Source: an uncultured Oscillospiraceae bacterium (lineage in GTDB: Bacteria; Bacillota; Clostridia; Oscillospirales; Oscillospiraceae). From it: a DNA stretch of 11,828 bases. Below, piece after piece: positions 6,426 through 11,828 of the stretch (position 1 is the first letter of the stretch; the number at the start of each line of letters is the position of its first letter). The notes beneath the pieces were generated by a model. The model saw only the letters and a program-made list of their open reading frames with translations. It was not told the DNA's origin and did no database searches. The stretch spans positions 1-11,828 of the forward strand of contig CAJOFI010000051.1 of assembly GCA_905233595.1 (NCBI GenBank), in the 5' to 3' direction. A program made the translations under genes and the position numbers.

Positions 6426-7055
6426 ATGGACATCCTCTATCGGGACGCGGAGATCCTCGTCTGCATCAAGCCGCCGCGCGTGCTCTCTACGGACGAGCCG
6501 GGCGGCCTGCCGGAGCTTCTGCGGCAGGAGCTGGGAGACGGGCACGCGGATCTGCGCACGGTGCACCGGCTCGATCGGGTTGTGGGCGGCGTAATGCTGC
6601 TCGCCAGATGCGCGCACAGCGCCTCGGCGCTCTCCCGCCAGGTTCGGGAGGGCGGCTTTCGCAAGGAATATCTCGCCGTCGTGCACGGGGAGACGGAGGC
6701 GCGCGCAGAGCTGCGCGACCTCATGTTTCGCGACAAGGCACGGAAAATGAGCTTCGTCACCGATCGACCCGGCAAGGGCGTGCAGGAGGCGCTATTGCGC
6801 TATGAGACGCTGGGGCGCGCAGAGGGCATGAGCCTCGTGCGTGTGGAGCTTGTGACCGGGCGCACCCACCAGATCCGCGTGCAGTTTTCCTCGCGCGGCT
6901 GGCCTCTCGTCGGCGAGCGCAAGTACTGCGAGCCGCGGGACGAGTGCGAGCTTGCGCTCTGGTCGCACAGCGTCGCCTTTGCGCACCCTGCGAGCGGGGA
7001 GGCGATGCGCTTTTCCGCCCCGCCGCCGGATCGCTTCCCCTGGACAGCGTTTTAG
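6426..7055 (+). CDS. RluA-family pseudouridine synthase, short form without S4 domain
   Basis: The product isomerises uridine to pseudouridine in rRNA or tRNA. The motif VHRLDR (46-51) holds the catalytic Asp50. Further family signatures are KEYLAVVHG (80-88), TGRTHQIRVQF (144-154), GWPLVGERKYC (158-168) and WSHSVAFAHP with MRF.APPP near the end. At 209 aa it is the compact RluA-type catalytic domain alone; there is no S4 RNA-binding domain before it. The RNA target cannot be told from the sequence (RluA-, RluC/D- and TruC-like enzymes share these motifs). A GGGGAGG lies 12 bases before the ATG, a long spacing. It is transcribed away from rlmD, so two RNA uridine-modifying enzymes share one control region. 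Confidence 0.9.
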   Translation: MDILYRDAEILVCIKPPRVLSTDEPGGLPELLRQELGDGHADLRTVHRLDRVVGGVMLLARCAHSASALSRQVREGGFRKEYLAVVHGETEARAELRDLMFRDKARKMSFVTDRPGKGVQEALLRYETLGRAEGMSLVRVELVTGRTHQIRVQFSSRGWPLVGERKYCEPRDECELALWSHSVAFAHPASGEAMRFSAPPPDRFPWTAF

Positions 7056-7072
7056 GGGGGCGCGGCATGGAG

Positions 7073-7104
7073 CTCTCCGGGTGGACGGAGAGGCGCTGAG
7101 CGCG
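7073..7104 (+). other. GC-rich stem-loops after the pseudouridine synthase gene
   Basis: CTCTCCG (7073-7079) pairs perfectly with CGGAGAG (7086-7092) over a 6-nt loop, and a second short palindrome GCGCTGAGCGC follows. There is no T-run, so this is at best a weak or Rho-assisted terminator placed just before the mgtE promoter. Confidence 0.35.
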
Positions 7105-7114
7105 GGATTCCAGC

Positions 7115-7143
7115 TTGACAAAAGCGCGCAAAAAAGTTACACT
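7115..7143 (+). promoter_or_regulatory. Strong predicted promoter of mgtE
   Basis: A perfect TTGACA (7115-7120) is followed after 17 bases by TACACT (7138-7143). The expected transcription start near 7150 gives a leader of about 195 nt before mgtE. Confidence 0.85.
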
Positions 7144-7149
7144 GAGAGC

Positions 7150-7344
7150 AGGTCAGACCGAGAGAATCCGGCTGATCTTCGCATAAAAATTTTGAAATAA
7201 GGAGGAAACGTCATGGACAGCGGAAGTACCGGCGGCACAGCAGGCCGAAGTTTTGATGCGGACGTGCCCTTGCGCGTTTCCGCCTGACTGCTGAACTTTT
7301 GTCTGCGTGTCTCGGGCATCGCTCTGACGAAAAGGAGGAGAACG
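7150..7344 (+). promoter_or_regulatory. Long structured mgtE leader with upstream ORF
   Basis: This is the untranslated leader between the promoter and mgtE. It holds the 24-codon ORF (7213-7287) and self-complementary segments overlapping it. GCGGA (7258-7262) can pair with TCCGC (7279-7283) around an inner GTGC/GCGC stem. GGCGG (7231-7235) can pair with CCGCC (7280-7284), competing with the first. CAGCAG (7238-7243) can pair with CTGCTG (7288-7293). The mgtE ribosome binding site AAGGAGGAG is at 7331-7339. I do not see the conserved elements of the M-box (ykoK) magnesium riboswitch. A Mg2+-responsive role is inference from the gene it precedes. Confidence 0.45.
7213..7287 (+). CDS. Putative 24-aa leader peptide upstream of mgtE
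   Basis: ATG at 7213 has AAGGAGG ending 7 bases upstream, an ideal ribosome binding site, and the frame runs 24 codons to a TGA at 7285-7287. The peptide begins MDSGSTGGTAGRSF and ends PLRVSA. It is Gly/Ser/Thr-rich, has no signal peptide or membrane segment, and is unlike any family I know. The ORF lies 57 bases before mgtE and overlaps alternative stem-forming segments, so its translation could act as a switch for mgtE expression, as leader peptides do for magnesium transporters in enterobacteria (MgtL upstream of mgtA). There is no visible homology to MgtL. It may also be fortuitous, but the start site is better than that of several real genes here. Confidence 0.5.
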   Translation: MDSGSTGGTAGRSFDADVPLRVSA

Positions 7345-8718
7345 ATGGCAGAACGCACAGTTACCATGGAGAGCACGCTCAGAAAGCTGCTCGAAGACAA
7401 GAAGTATTCCACGCTCAAGGACGTACTCATCACGATGAACCCGGCGGACGTCGCCGCCGTGTTCGAGGATCTCGCGGATGAGCGGCTGCCCCGGCTGTTT
7501 CGGCTGCTGCCGAAGGAGCTTGCGGCGGAGACCTTTGTGGAAATGGAACCGGAACAGCAGGAGATGCTGATCCGGGGCTTCTCGGACGCGGAGCTGCGCG
7601 CCGTGCTCGAGGAGCTGTACGTGGACGACGCGGTGGATCTCGTGGAGGAGATGCCCGCCAATGTCGTCAAGCGCATCCTCGCGCAGGCAGACCCCCAGAT
7701 GCGCCGGGAAATCAACGACCTGTTGCGCTACCCGGAGAATTCGGCGGGCTCCATCATGACCACGGAATACGTCTCCCTGCGCCCGCAGATGACGGTCGCG
7801 GAGGCTATCACGCGCATCCGGCGCACCGGCGTCGATAAGGAGACCATCTACACCTGTTACGTGACCGAGGGCAGCAAGCTCATCGGCACGGTGTCGGTGA
7901 AGGATCTGCTGCTCTCGGCGGACGATTCCACCCCCATCACCGGGATCATGGACGAGAACGTGATCGCCGTGAGCACCCTGACCGACCAGGAAGAGGTCGC
8001 GCAGATGCTCTCGAAGTACAATTTCCTCGCCCTGCCCGTGGTGGACACGGACGGGCGCCTCGTCGGCATCATCACCTTTGACGACGCGATGGACGTTCTC
8101 GTGGAGGAGACAACGGAGGACATCGAGAAGATGGCCGGTATGCTCCCCTCGGAAAAGAGCTATCTGCGCTCCAACGCCTGGGATCTCTTCCGGCACCGCA
8201 TCCCCTGGCTTGCGCTGCTGATGGTATCGGCGACCTTTACGGGCATGATCATCACGGGCTTTGAAAGCGCGCTCGCCGCCCAGGTCGTGCTCACGGCCTT
8301 CATCCCCATGCTGATGGACACGGGCGGCAACTCCGGCTCACAGGCCTCGGTCACCGTCATCCGCGCGCTGAGCCTGGGCGAGCTGGAATTTGCCGACGCG
8401 CCCAAGGTGATCTGGAAGGAGATCCAGACGGCCTGCCTCTGCGGTCTCGCCCTCGCGGCGCTCTGCTTCGGGAAGATCATGCTGGTGGACAGGCTGATGC
8501 TCGGCAACGCCGACATTACGGTGCTCACGGCCTTCGTGGTCTGCTTCACCATGGCGCTCACGGTGCTCATGGCGAAGGTCGTGGGCTGCACATTGCCGAT
8601 GGCTGCCAAGCGCGTCGGCTTCGACCCCGCCGTCATGGCCAGCCCCTTCATCACCACGATCGTGGACGCGCTGAGCCTGCTCGTCTACTTCGGCATCGCC
8701 AGCGCCCTGCTGTTTTAG
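7345..8718 (+). CDS. mgtE: Magnesium transporter MgtE
   Basis: This is a Mg2+-selective channel/transporter of 457 aa, a homodimer in the cytoplasmic membrane. Residues about 12-130 form the MgtE N domain with its repeated short helices and acidic residues. About 135-255 form the paired CBS domains (SAGSIMTTEYVSL at 133-145; IMDENVIAVS at 201-210; NFLALPVVDTDGRLVG at 226-241), which bind Mg2+ and close the pore when Mg2+ is plentiful. A linking helix leads to five membrane segments from about 285. The signature MDTGGNSGSQASVTVIRALSLG (324-345 region) and the selectivity Asp441 in SPFITTIVDALSLL are present. The start has GGAGG 8 bases upstream. The length is full and no key motif is missing. 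The stop TAG ends on the first base of a dispersed repeat at 8718. Confidence 0.96.
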   Translation: MAERTVTMESTLRKLLEDKKYSTLKDVLITMNPADVAAVFEDLADERLPRLFRLLPKELAAETFVEMEPEQQEMLIRGFSDAELRAVLEELYVDDAVDLVEEMPANVVKRILAQADPQMRREINDLLRYPENSAGSIMTTEYVSLRPQMTVAEAITRIRRTGVDKETIYTCYVTEGSKLIGTVSVKDLLLSADDSTPITGIMDENVIAVSTLTDQEEVAQMLSKYNFLALPVVDTDGRLVGIITFDDAMDVLVEETTEDIEKMAGMLPSEKSYLRSNAWDLFRHRIPWLALLMVSATFTGMIITGFESALAAQVVLTAFIPMLMDTGGNSGSQASVTVIRALSLGELEFADAPKVIWKEIQTACLCGLALAALCFGKIMLVDRLMLGNADITVLTAFVVCFTMALTVLMAKVVGCTLPMAAKRVGFDPAVMASPFITTIVDALSLLVYFGIASALLF

Positions 8719-8731
8719 GAACAGTTCCTTA
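8718..8731. repeat. Dispersed short repeat, copy 2, forming both gene ends
   Basis: GGAACAGTTCCTTA is identical to 405-418. Its first G is the last base of the mgtE stop codon TAG, and its final TTA is the TAA stop codon of the convergent exporter gene on the other strand. Confidence 0.7.
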
Positions 8732-9256
8732 GATTTCAGCTTTCAGAAACAAATCACTGACCACTGGCCAATAACAATCATGGCTGTGAAAAACTACGTT
8801 TTTCACAGCCATGATTGTTATAGTAGCGATACAGACGCCCGCAATGATCGCGGGCAGCGCGTCCCGCAGGCGTATGTTCATCAGCGCCGCGACCAGCGCC
8901 CCCGTCCACGCGCCGGTGCCGGGCAGCGGGATCGCCACCAGGATCAGCAGCCCCCAGAAGCCGTAGCGCCGCACGGTGCCCTCCTTGGCGGCGGCCTTGC
9001 GCTCCATTCTGGTGATGAAGCCGTCGAGCCGCGCCCAGTGCAGCCGCAGCCAGGCGAAGATGCGCTGGATGTAGACGATGATGAAGGGCGTGGGCAGCAG
9101 GTTCCCGAGGATCGCCGCCGTCAGCGCGAGCGGGTAATCCAGCCCCAGGGCGATGCCGTAGGGCAGCCCCAGACGCAGCTCCACCACCGGAACCATCGAG
9201 ATGAAGAAGGTGCTGATGCATTTTCCAAAGACCGTGCCGGTCAGCCAGTCGATCAT
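8729..9256 (-). CDS. Small multidrug-export-type membrane protein (PF06695/COG2426-like)
   Basis: This predicted membrane protein has 175 aa and about four or five hydrophobic segments. Family-like features are the early VPVVELRLGLPYGIALGL stretch (about 22-39), LGNLLPTPFIIVY, a basic loop (RMERKAAAKEGTVRRYG) and IPLPGTGAWTGALVAAL. The family is named for a presumed drug-export role that is poorly proven. ATG at 9256 is chosen because GGAG lies 7 bases upstream; the frame also extends to a TTG at 9274 without such a site. Oddity: the family normally ends in a hydrophobic helix, but here, after AIIAGVCIATIT, the reading frame enters a 23-bp perfect inverted repeat encoding the MAVKNVVFHSHDCY stretch, then ends in the dispersed repeat. 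The native 3' end may have been replaced by repeat DNA. It converges on mgtE with a 10-base gap. Confidence 0.8.
   Translation of the reverse strand: MIDWLTGTVFGKCISTFFISMVPVVELRLGLPYGIALGLDYPLALTAAILGNLLPTPFIIVYIQRIFAWLRLHWARLDGFITRMERKAAAKEGTVRRYGFWGLLILVAIPLPGTGAWTGALVAALMNIRLRDALPAIIAGVCIATITIMAVKNVVFHSHDCYWPVVSDLFLKAEI
8771..8821. repeat. Perfect 23-bp inverted repeat inside the exporter's 3' end
   Basis: Bases 8771-8793 pair perfectly with 8799-8821 around a 5-nt loop (CTACG). The stem includes TGGCTGTGAAAAA opposite TTTTTCACAGCCA. It could act as a two-way transcription barrier between mgtE and the exporter gene, but no T-run follows on either strand. It is coding for the exporter (17 codons). 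Confidence 0.85.
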
Positions 9257-9325
9257 AAGAGTGCTCCAAGTCAATAAGGATGCTTCCTGCGAAAGCGCTC
9301 CGGCTTTTACCGCGCAGGCAAAATC

Positions 9326-9354
9326 AGTATAGCATACCCCTTCTCCTTTCGCAA
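9326..9354 (-). promoter_or_regulatory. Predicted promoter of the exporter gene
   Basis: On the minus strand TTGCGA (9354-9349) and TATACT (9331-9326) are separated by 17 bases, about 70 bases before the ATG. An inverted pair CCTGCG/CGCAGG lies in the leader. Confidence 0.7.
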
Positions 9355-9388
9355 GGGAAGAGAAATTAAGAAATCATAAGTTTTTTGT

Positions 9389-9449
9389 AACGATACAGTC
9401 CCCTTGAGGGCAGCTCTAAAAACTACTCCATCAAGGGGACTGTATCGTT
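9389..9449. repeat. Long perfect stem-loop between the exporter promoter and the GH32 gene
   Basis: Bases 9389-9407 (AACGATACAGTCCCCTTGA) pair perfectly over 19 bp with 9431-9449 around a 23-nt loop. No U-run follows on either strand, so it is not a textbook terminator. It lies behind the 3' end of the GH32 gene and before the exporter promoter, adjacent to copy 3 of the dispersed repeat. The loop holds AGTTTTTAGA on the minus strand, a 10-mer also present at 369-378. Confidence 0.8.
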
Positions 9450-9454
9450 CCTTT

Positions 9455-9470
9455 GGAACTGTTCCGAAAT
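9455..9470. repeat. Dispersed short repeat, copy 3 (inverted)
   Basis: GGAACTGTTCCGAAAT is the exact reverse complement of bases 400-415. It starts 5 bases after the 19-bp stem-loop. Confidence 0.7.
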
Positions 9471-9606
9471 AACTTGTGCAATCTGACTTGCCTTTTTCAC
9501 CTGTAGCTTCGTTGTCAAATCTTGAAATACACAAAGTATTCCTGCGATTCCTACGCCATCTTTGCACAATTTATTTCTGCACAATTCCTCTGAGAGGATT
9601 ATTGCG
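9471..9606. other. AT-rich gene-free stretch behind the GH32 gene
   Basis: No gene is visible. TGCACAATT occurs twice as a direct repeat near 9564 and 9588, and TCCTCT-G-AGAGGA near 9592-9604 is a short palindrome directly after the GH32 stop. Nothing here is a clear terminator. Confidence 0.4.
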
Positions 9607-11214
9607 TCACGCGGGGAGCTTCATGGTGATGTTCGAGAAGCTGGCGTTGCAGCCGTCGGCGAAGACGGCGATGTGCGCGCCGTTGGTGCCGTGGAAGATG
9701 CGGGAGGAGAGCGCCTTGGTGTTGTCGATGTAGAGAACGACGATCTCATTCTCGCACACGAGCTTGACGTGGTGCGTGTCCTGCTTGCTGAAATCGAAGC
9801 GGGTGTAGGCCATCGGGTCGAAGCGTTCCAGCTCCTCGATCTCATAGCCCTCGTAGCGCACGAGCTTCTGCCCGGCGTCGAGGCAGAGGGCGGTGTAGGT
9901 ATCGTCCGAGGCGCTGCCGCCGAAGGCAAAGCCCACGCGCCCGCCGTCAAAGCTCACGTCGCACTCGAGCGTCATGGTGACGGGGCGGGTGCCCATGTCG
10001 GCGAGAGCGTAGCCGCCGTCTCCGCCGGAGAGCGTGATGCTGTTGCCGCTGATCTCAACCTGACCCTTGCGGCCGACGGCCTCGAAGGGCTTGTCCGCGA
10101 CGAAATACTCCTCCAGGCTCTCGGGAGCCTTGACGCCGAGCTTGCCGTCCTCCAGCTGCACGAGCTGGTGGTTCATGACGTTGCCGGCCCACTGGTAGAT
10201 GCCGGAGTCCCCGCTGACGCCCGCGCGGCCGAGCCAGCCGCAGAGATAAACCTCGTCGCCGATCTCGGCGGTCTTGGCGGCGTAGAAGACGAAGCCGCTG
10301 CCCTCCATGGTGCCCTTGCCGTCGAGGATGTTGTCAGAGGGTGCGTGGAAGGGGCCGTACATGGAGTTGCTGAGCGCGTAGTAGGTCACGCAGTCCCAGC
10401 TATAGGTGAGGTACCAGGTGTCGCCGATGCGGAAGAGATCGGGGCACTCGAGGATGAACTGCGCGTGAGGGGCGAAGAAGGGGCCGCTGAACTCCCAGTT
10501 GACCAGATCCTCGGAGGTGAACTTCGCCACGACGCCGCCCATGCTCTGCTCGTGCGCGGCGATCAGCATCCAGTAACAGCCGTCGTCCTCTACCCAGAAG
10601 ACCTCGGGGTCGCGGAAGTTGTCCTTGTCGTAGTTCTCCGGCGCGAAGAGCAGGGGTTCGGGGTTCTTTTCCCAGTTGACGCGGTCGGTGCTGGTGGCGA
10701 CCATGACGCACTCCATGCCCTTGCCGCCGTTGCCGGTGTCATTGTGGCCGGTGTAGAACAGGTGGTAGAGCCCGTCCTGATCCTGCATGATGCAGCCGGT
10801 GCCCAGCGCGGGGTCGGGGTCGGACATCGTGCCGTAGTTCAGCACCATGCCGTGATCGGTGTAGTCGTAGAAGTTCGGGGTGCTGTACATGTAGAACGGG
10901 TGGTAACCCTGACCGTTGTGGTCGGTGTCGTAGAGGTAGTAGAGCTCGAGCGTGCCGTCCTCGGTGACGAAGGGCATCGTGTCGCCCACGTAGCCGCCCT
11001 CGGGGATGGGATAGAGGGTGTAGGGCATGGCGGCGTAGTCCTCATCGGGGAGGTTCGGGGCGAAGCCCTCCTCCACGGGCTCGGCAGGGGCTTCGACCGA
11101 CGCCTCCGCCGCATCGGCGGGCGCTTCGGCAGGGGCGGCGCTCCCGCCGCCGCAGGCGGAGAGAAGCAGCGCCAGGATCAGAAGAAATACGGGCAAAAGC
11201 TGTCTTTTACGCAT
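9607..11214 (-). CDS. Secreted lipoprotein with GH32-type (clan GH-J) five-bladed propeller and beta-sandwich
   Basis: This is a predicted surface-anchored beta-fructosidase-like glycoside hydrolase of 535 aa. It begins with a lipoprotein signal peptide (MRKRQLLPVFLLILALLLSAC) whose lipobox LSAC gives Cys21, then an Ala/Pro/Glu-rich spacer to about 60. Clan GH-J landmarks follow: VGDTMPF (76-82, D78 in the place of the nucleophile), HLFYTGHND (151-159), NFRDPEVFW (199-207, D202 stabiliser) and LECPDLF (255-261, E256 acid/base). GNVMNHQLVQLEDGKLGVKAPESL ends the propeller, and residues from about 380 form the C-terminal beta-sandwich. The usual MNDPNG nucleophile motif is replaced by GDTMPF, so the substrate may differ from plain fructans. 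ATG at 11214 is chosen (AAAGGTG 8 bases upstream; lipobox spacing good) over GTG at 11223. It probably shares a transcript with the upstream minus-strand gene. Confidence 0.85.
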   Translation of the reverse strand: MRKRQLLPVFLLILALLLSACGGGSAAPAEAPADAAEASVEAPAEPVEEGFAPNLPDEDYAAMPYTLYPIPEGGYVGDTMPFVTEDGTLELYYLYDTDHNGQGYHPFYMYSTPNFYDYTDHGMVLNYGTMSDPDPALGTGCIMQDQDGLYHLFYTGHNDTGNGGKGMECVMVATSTDRVNWEKNPEPLLFAPENYDKDNFRDPEVFWVEDDGCYWMLIAAHEQSMGGVVAKFTSEDLVNWEFSGPFFAPHAQFILECPDLFRIGDTWYLTYSWDCVTYYALSNSMYGPFHAPSDNILDGKGTMEGSGFVFYAAKTAEIGDEVYLCGWLGRAGVSGDSGIYQWAGNVMNHQLVQLEDGKLGVKAPESLEEYFVADKPFEAVGRKGQVEISGNSITLSGGDGGYALADMGTRPVTMTLECDVSFDGGRVGFAFGGSASDDTYTALCLDAGQKLVRYEGYEIEELERFDPMAYTRFDFSKQDTHHVKLVCENEIVVLYIDNTKALSSRIFHGTNGAHIAVFADGCNASFSNITMKLPA

Positions 11215-11254
11215 GGTCTGCACACCTTTCTTGTGAGAATTGTCAGTCTTTCAC

Positions 11255-11283
11255 TTTCGGAGGGGGCGTCGCCCCCTCCGAAA
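11255..11283 (-). other. GC-rich stem-loop between two glycan genes
   Basis: Bases 11255-11267 pair perfectly with 11271-11283 (13 bp, arm TTTCGGAGGGGGC) around a 3-nt loop. On the minus strand it follows the stop of the upstream gene by five bases, but GAAAG, not a T-run, follows the stem. It may slow or process the transcript, or be a weak terminator that sets a ratio between the two genes. Confidence 0.6.
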
Positions 11284-11288
11284 ACGGC

Positions 11289-11828
11289 TCAGAAGGTATA
11301 GATCGTATCGGAGACCTCGCTCGTGGCGCCGGCCTTCTCGACCTTGAGATTGTTGACGTTGAAGGTGCTGGGGGCGCTGGCTTTGCCGAGGGAGAACTGG
11401 AGCACGAGATGCGCGTCCTCATTGGCGTAGCCGATGTACTCGATGACCTGCGGCTCCATCATGGAGGTGAGGCCATACATCGCGCCGACGCCCTTCTCCG
11501 TGTCGTCCTTGTTGAGGCAGAGCTCGAAGGGCGTGTCGGCGTTGGAGAAGACCTCGAAGCTGACGCGGTACTTCTGCCCGGCCTTGAGCGTGACGCCGGT
11601 GTCGAGGAAGAGCTTGGTCATCCAGGGCTCGCGGCTGTCGAAGGCGGGGACGGACTTGAAGGTGATGTTGGCGTTGCGGGCGTTCGTGCGCAGGTCGGCG
11701 ATGTCGTTGGGATAGTTGTCAATGCGCTTCTTCAGCTCAGCCTGCTGGGTGCTGACGCTCTTGAACTGCTCTTCCCAGCTAAGCTGAATCTCGCTCTTGC
11801 CAATCATGCGGAACTCGGGGTTGCGGAG
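11289..11828 (-). CDS. C-terminal part of a large protein ending in a carbohydrate-binding-like beta domain (partial)
   Basis: The frame is open to the window edge, so the start lies beyond 11828; the ATG at 11807 is internal. The 179 visible residues begin with a polar, probably helical segment (LSWEEQFKSVSTQQAELKKR) and pass into a beta-rich domain: FLDTGVTLKAGQKYRVSFEV, PFELCLNKDD, LVLQFSLGK and FNVNNLKVEK. The pattern of release of an aromatic-containing strand, KAGQKYRVSF and a final F.VNNLKVEK strand resembles jelly-roll carbohydrate-binding modules of the CBM4/9/22 kind. The catalytic or other N-terminal part is not visible, so the function is open. It is followed by the GH32-type lipoprotein in the same direction with a 74-base gap, suggesting a joint role in extracellular glycan use. 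Confidence 0.6.
   Translation of the reverse strand, partial: LRNPEFRMIGKSEIQLSWEEQFKSVSTQQAELKKRIDNYPNDIADLRTNARNANITFKSVPAFDSREPWMTKLFLDTGVTLKAGQKYRVSFEVFSNADTPFELCLNKDDTEKGVGAMYGLTSMMEPQVIEYIGYANEDAHLVLQFSLGKASAPSTFNVNNLKVEKAGATSEVSDTIYTF

Noticed and set aside
5153..6805. 550-codon plus-strand frame across rlmD and into the RluA-type gene
   Set aside because: Runs antisense to rlmD and out of frame through the pseudouridine synthase; both real genes have full motif sets.
7150..7344. M-box magnesium riboswitch
   Set aside because: Expected from the downstream mgtE, but I cannot find its conserved segments; a covariance-model search (Rfam ykoK/M-box) would settle it.
9307..9567. 86-codon minus-strand frame
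   Set aside because: Crosses the exporter promoter and the 19-bp stem-loop; no family likeness and no supporting start site.
9562..11301. 579-codon plus-strand frame
   Set aside because: Antisense shadow of the GH32-type lipoprotein gene; Val/Ala/Gly/His-rich.
1..11828. CRISPR array, rRNA, tRNA, transposase, phage or toxin-antitoxin genes
   Set aside because: I looked on both strands and saw no regularly spaced repeats, rRNA/tRNA signatures or matching protein motifs.

Overview
The window looks like a stretch of chromosome from a GC-rich, Gram-positive anaerobe of the Clostridia, most likely an Oscillospiraceae/Ruminococcaceae-type gut bacterium. This rests on the protein family variants (a TRAM-less RlmD-like methyltransferase, an Na/Pi transporter with a PhoU tail, a lipoprotein with a family-32 glycosidase fold), strong AGGAGG-type ribosome binding sites, TTGNNN-N16/17-TATAAT-like promoters, and a short palindromic repeat element of a type I associate with gut Clostridia. 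The species cannot be named from the sequence.

Layout: (1) Bases 1-318 are the 3' end of a sugar ABC transporter ATPase, closed by a strong terminator. (2) Bases 364-700 hold no gene, but contain a small dispersed repeat, a roughly 155-bp MITE-like element, and the malQ promoter with a large palindrome over its -35 box. (3) malQ (4-alpha-glucanotransferase) follows. With the sugar transporter ATPase upstream it suggests maltodextrin uptake and use. (4) On the minus strand are an Na/Pi-cotransporter with PhoU domain and a two-gene unit of a Pr6Pr-like membrane protein plus a 39-residue Arg-rich small protein that overlaps it by ATGA. (5) rlmD (minus) and an RluA-type pseudouridine synthase (plus), both RNA uridine-modifying enzymes, diverge from what looks like a mirror-symmetric promoter pair sharing one palindromic -35 hexamer. 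(6) mgtE (Mg2+ channel/transporter) has its own consensus promoter and a leader of about 195 nt holding a 24-codon upstream ORF with an ideal ribosome binding site. (7) A small multidrug-export-like membrane protein (minus) converges on mgtE. Its C-terminus is encoded by a 23-bp perfect inverted repeat. (8) A secreted GH32-type lipoprotein and the 3' part of a protein ending in a carbohydrate-binding-like beta domain (both minus) close the window and probably serve extracellular glycan (fructan-like) breakdown.

Most of the window is ordinary core metabolism. The less ordinary signals are between and around the genes: the mgtE leader ORF, the coupled 39-codon ORF, the mirror-image rlmD/rluA promoters, a repeat (GGAACAGTTCC core) seen three times near large stem-loops, and apparent in-frame losses of conserved segments in both malQ and the Na/Pi transporter. 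The last point is judged from memory of the families and needs an alignment.
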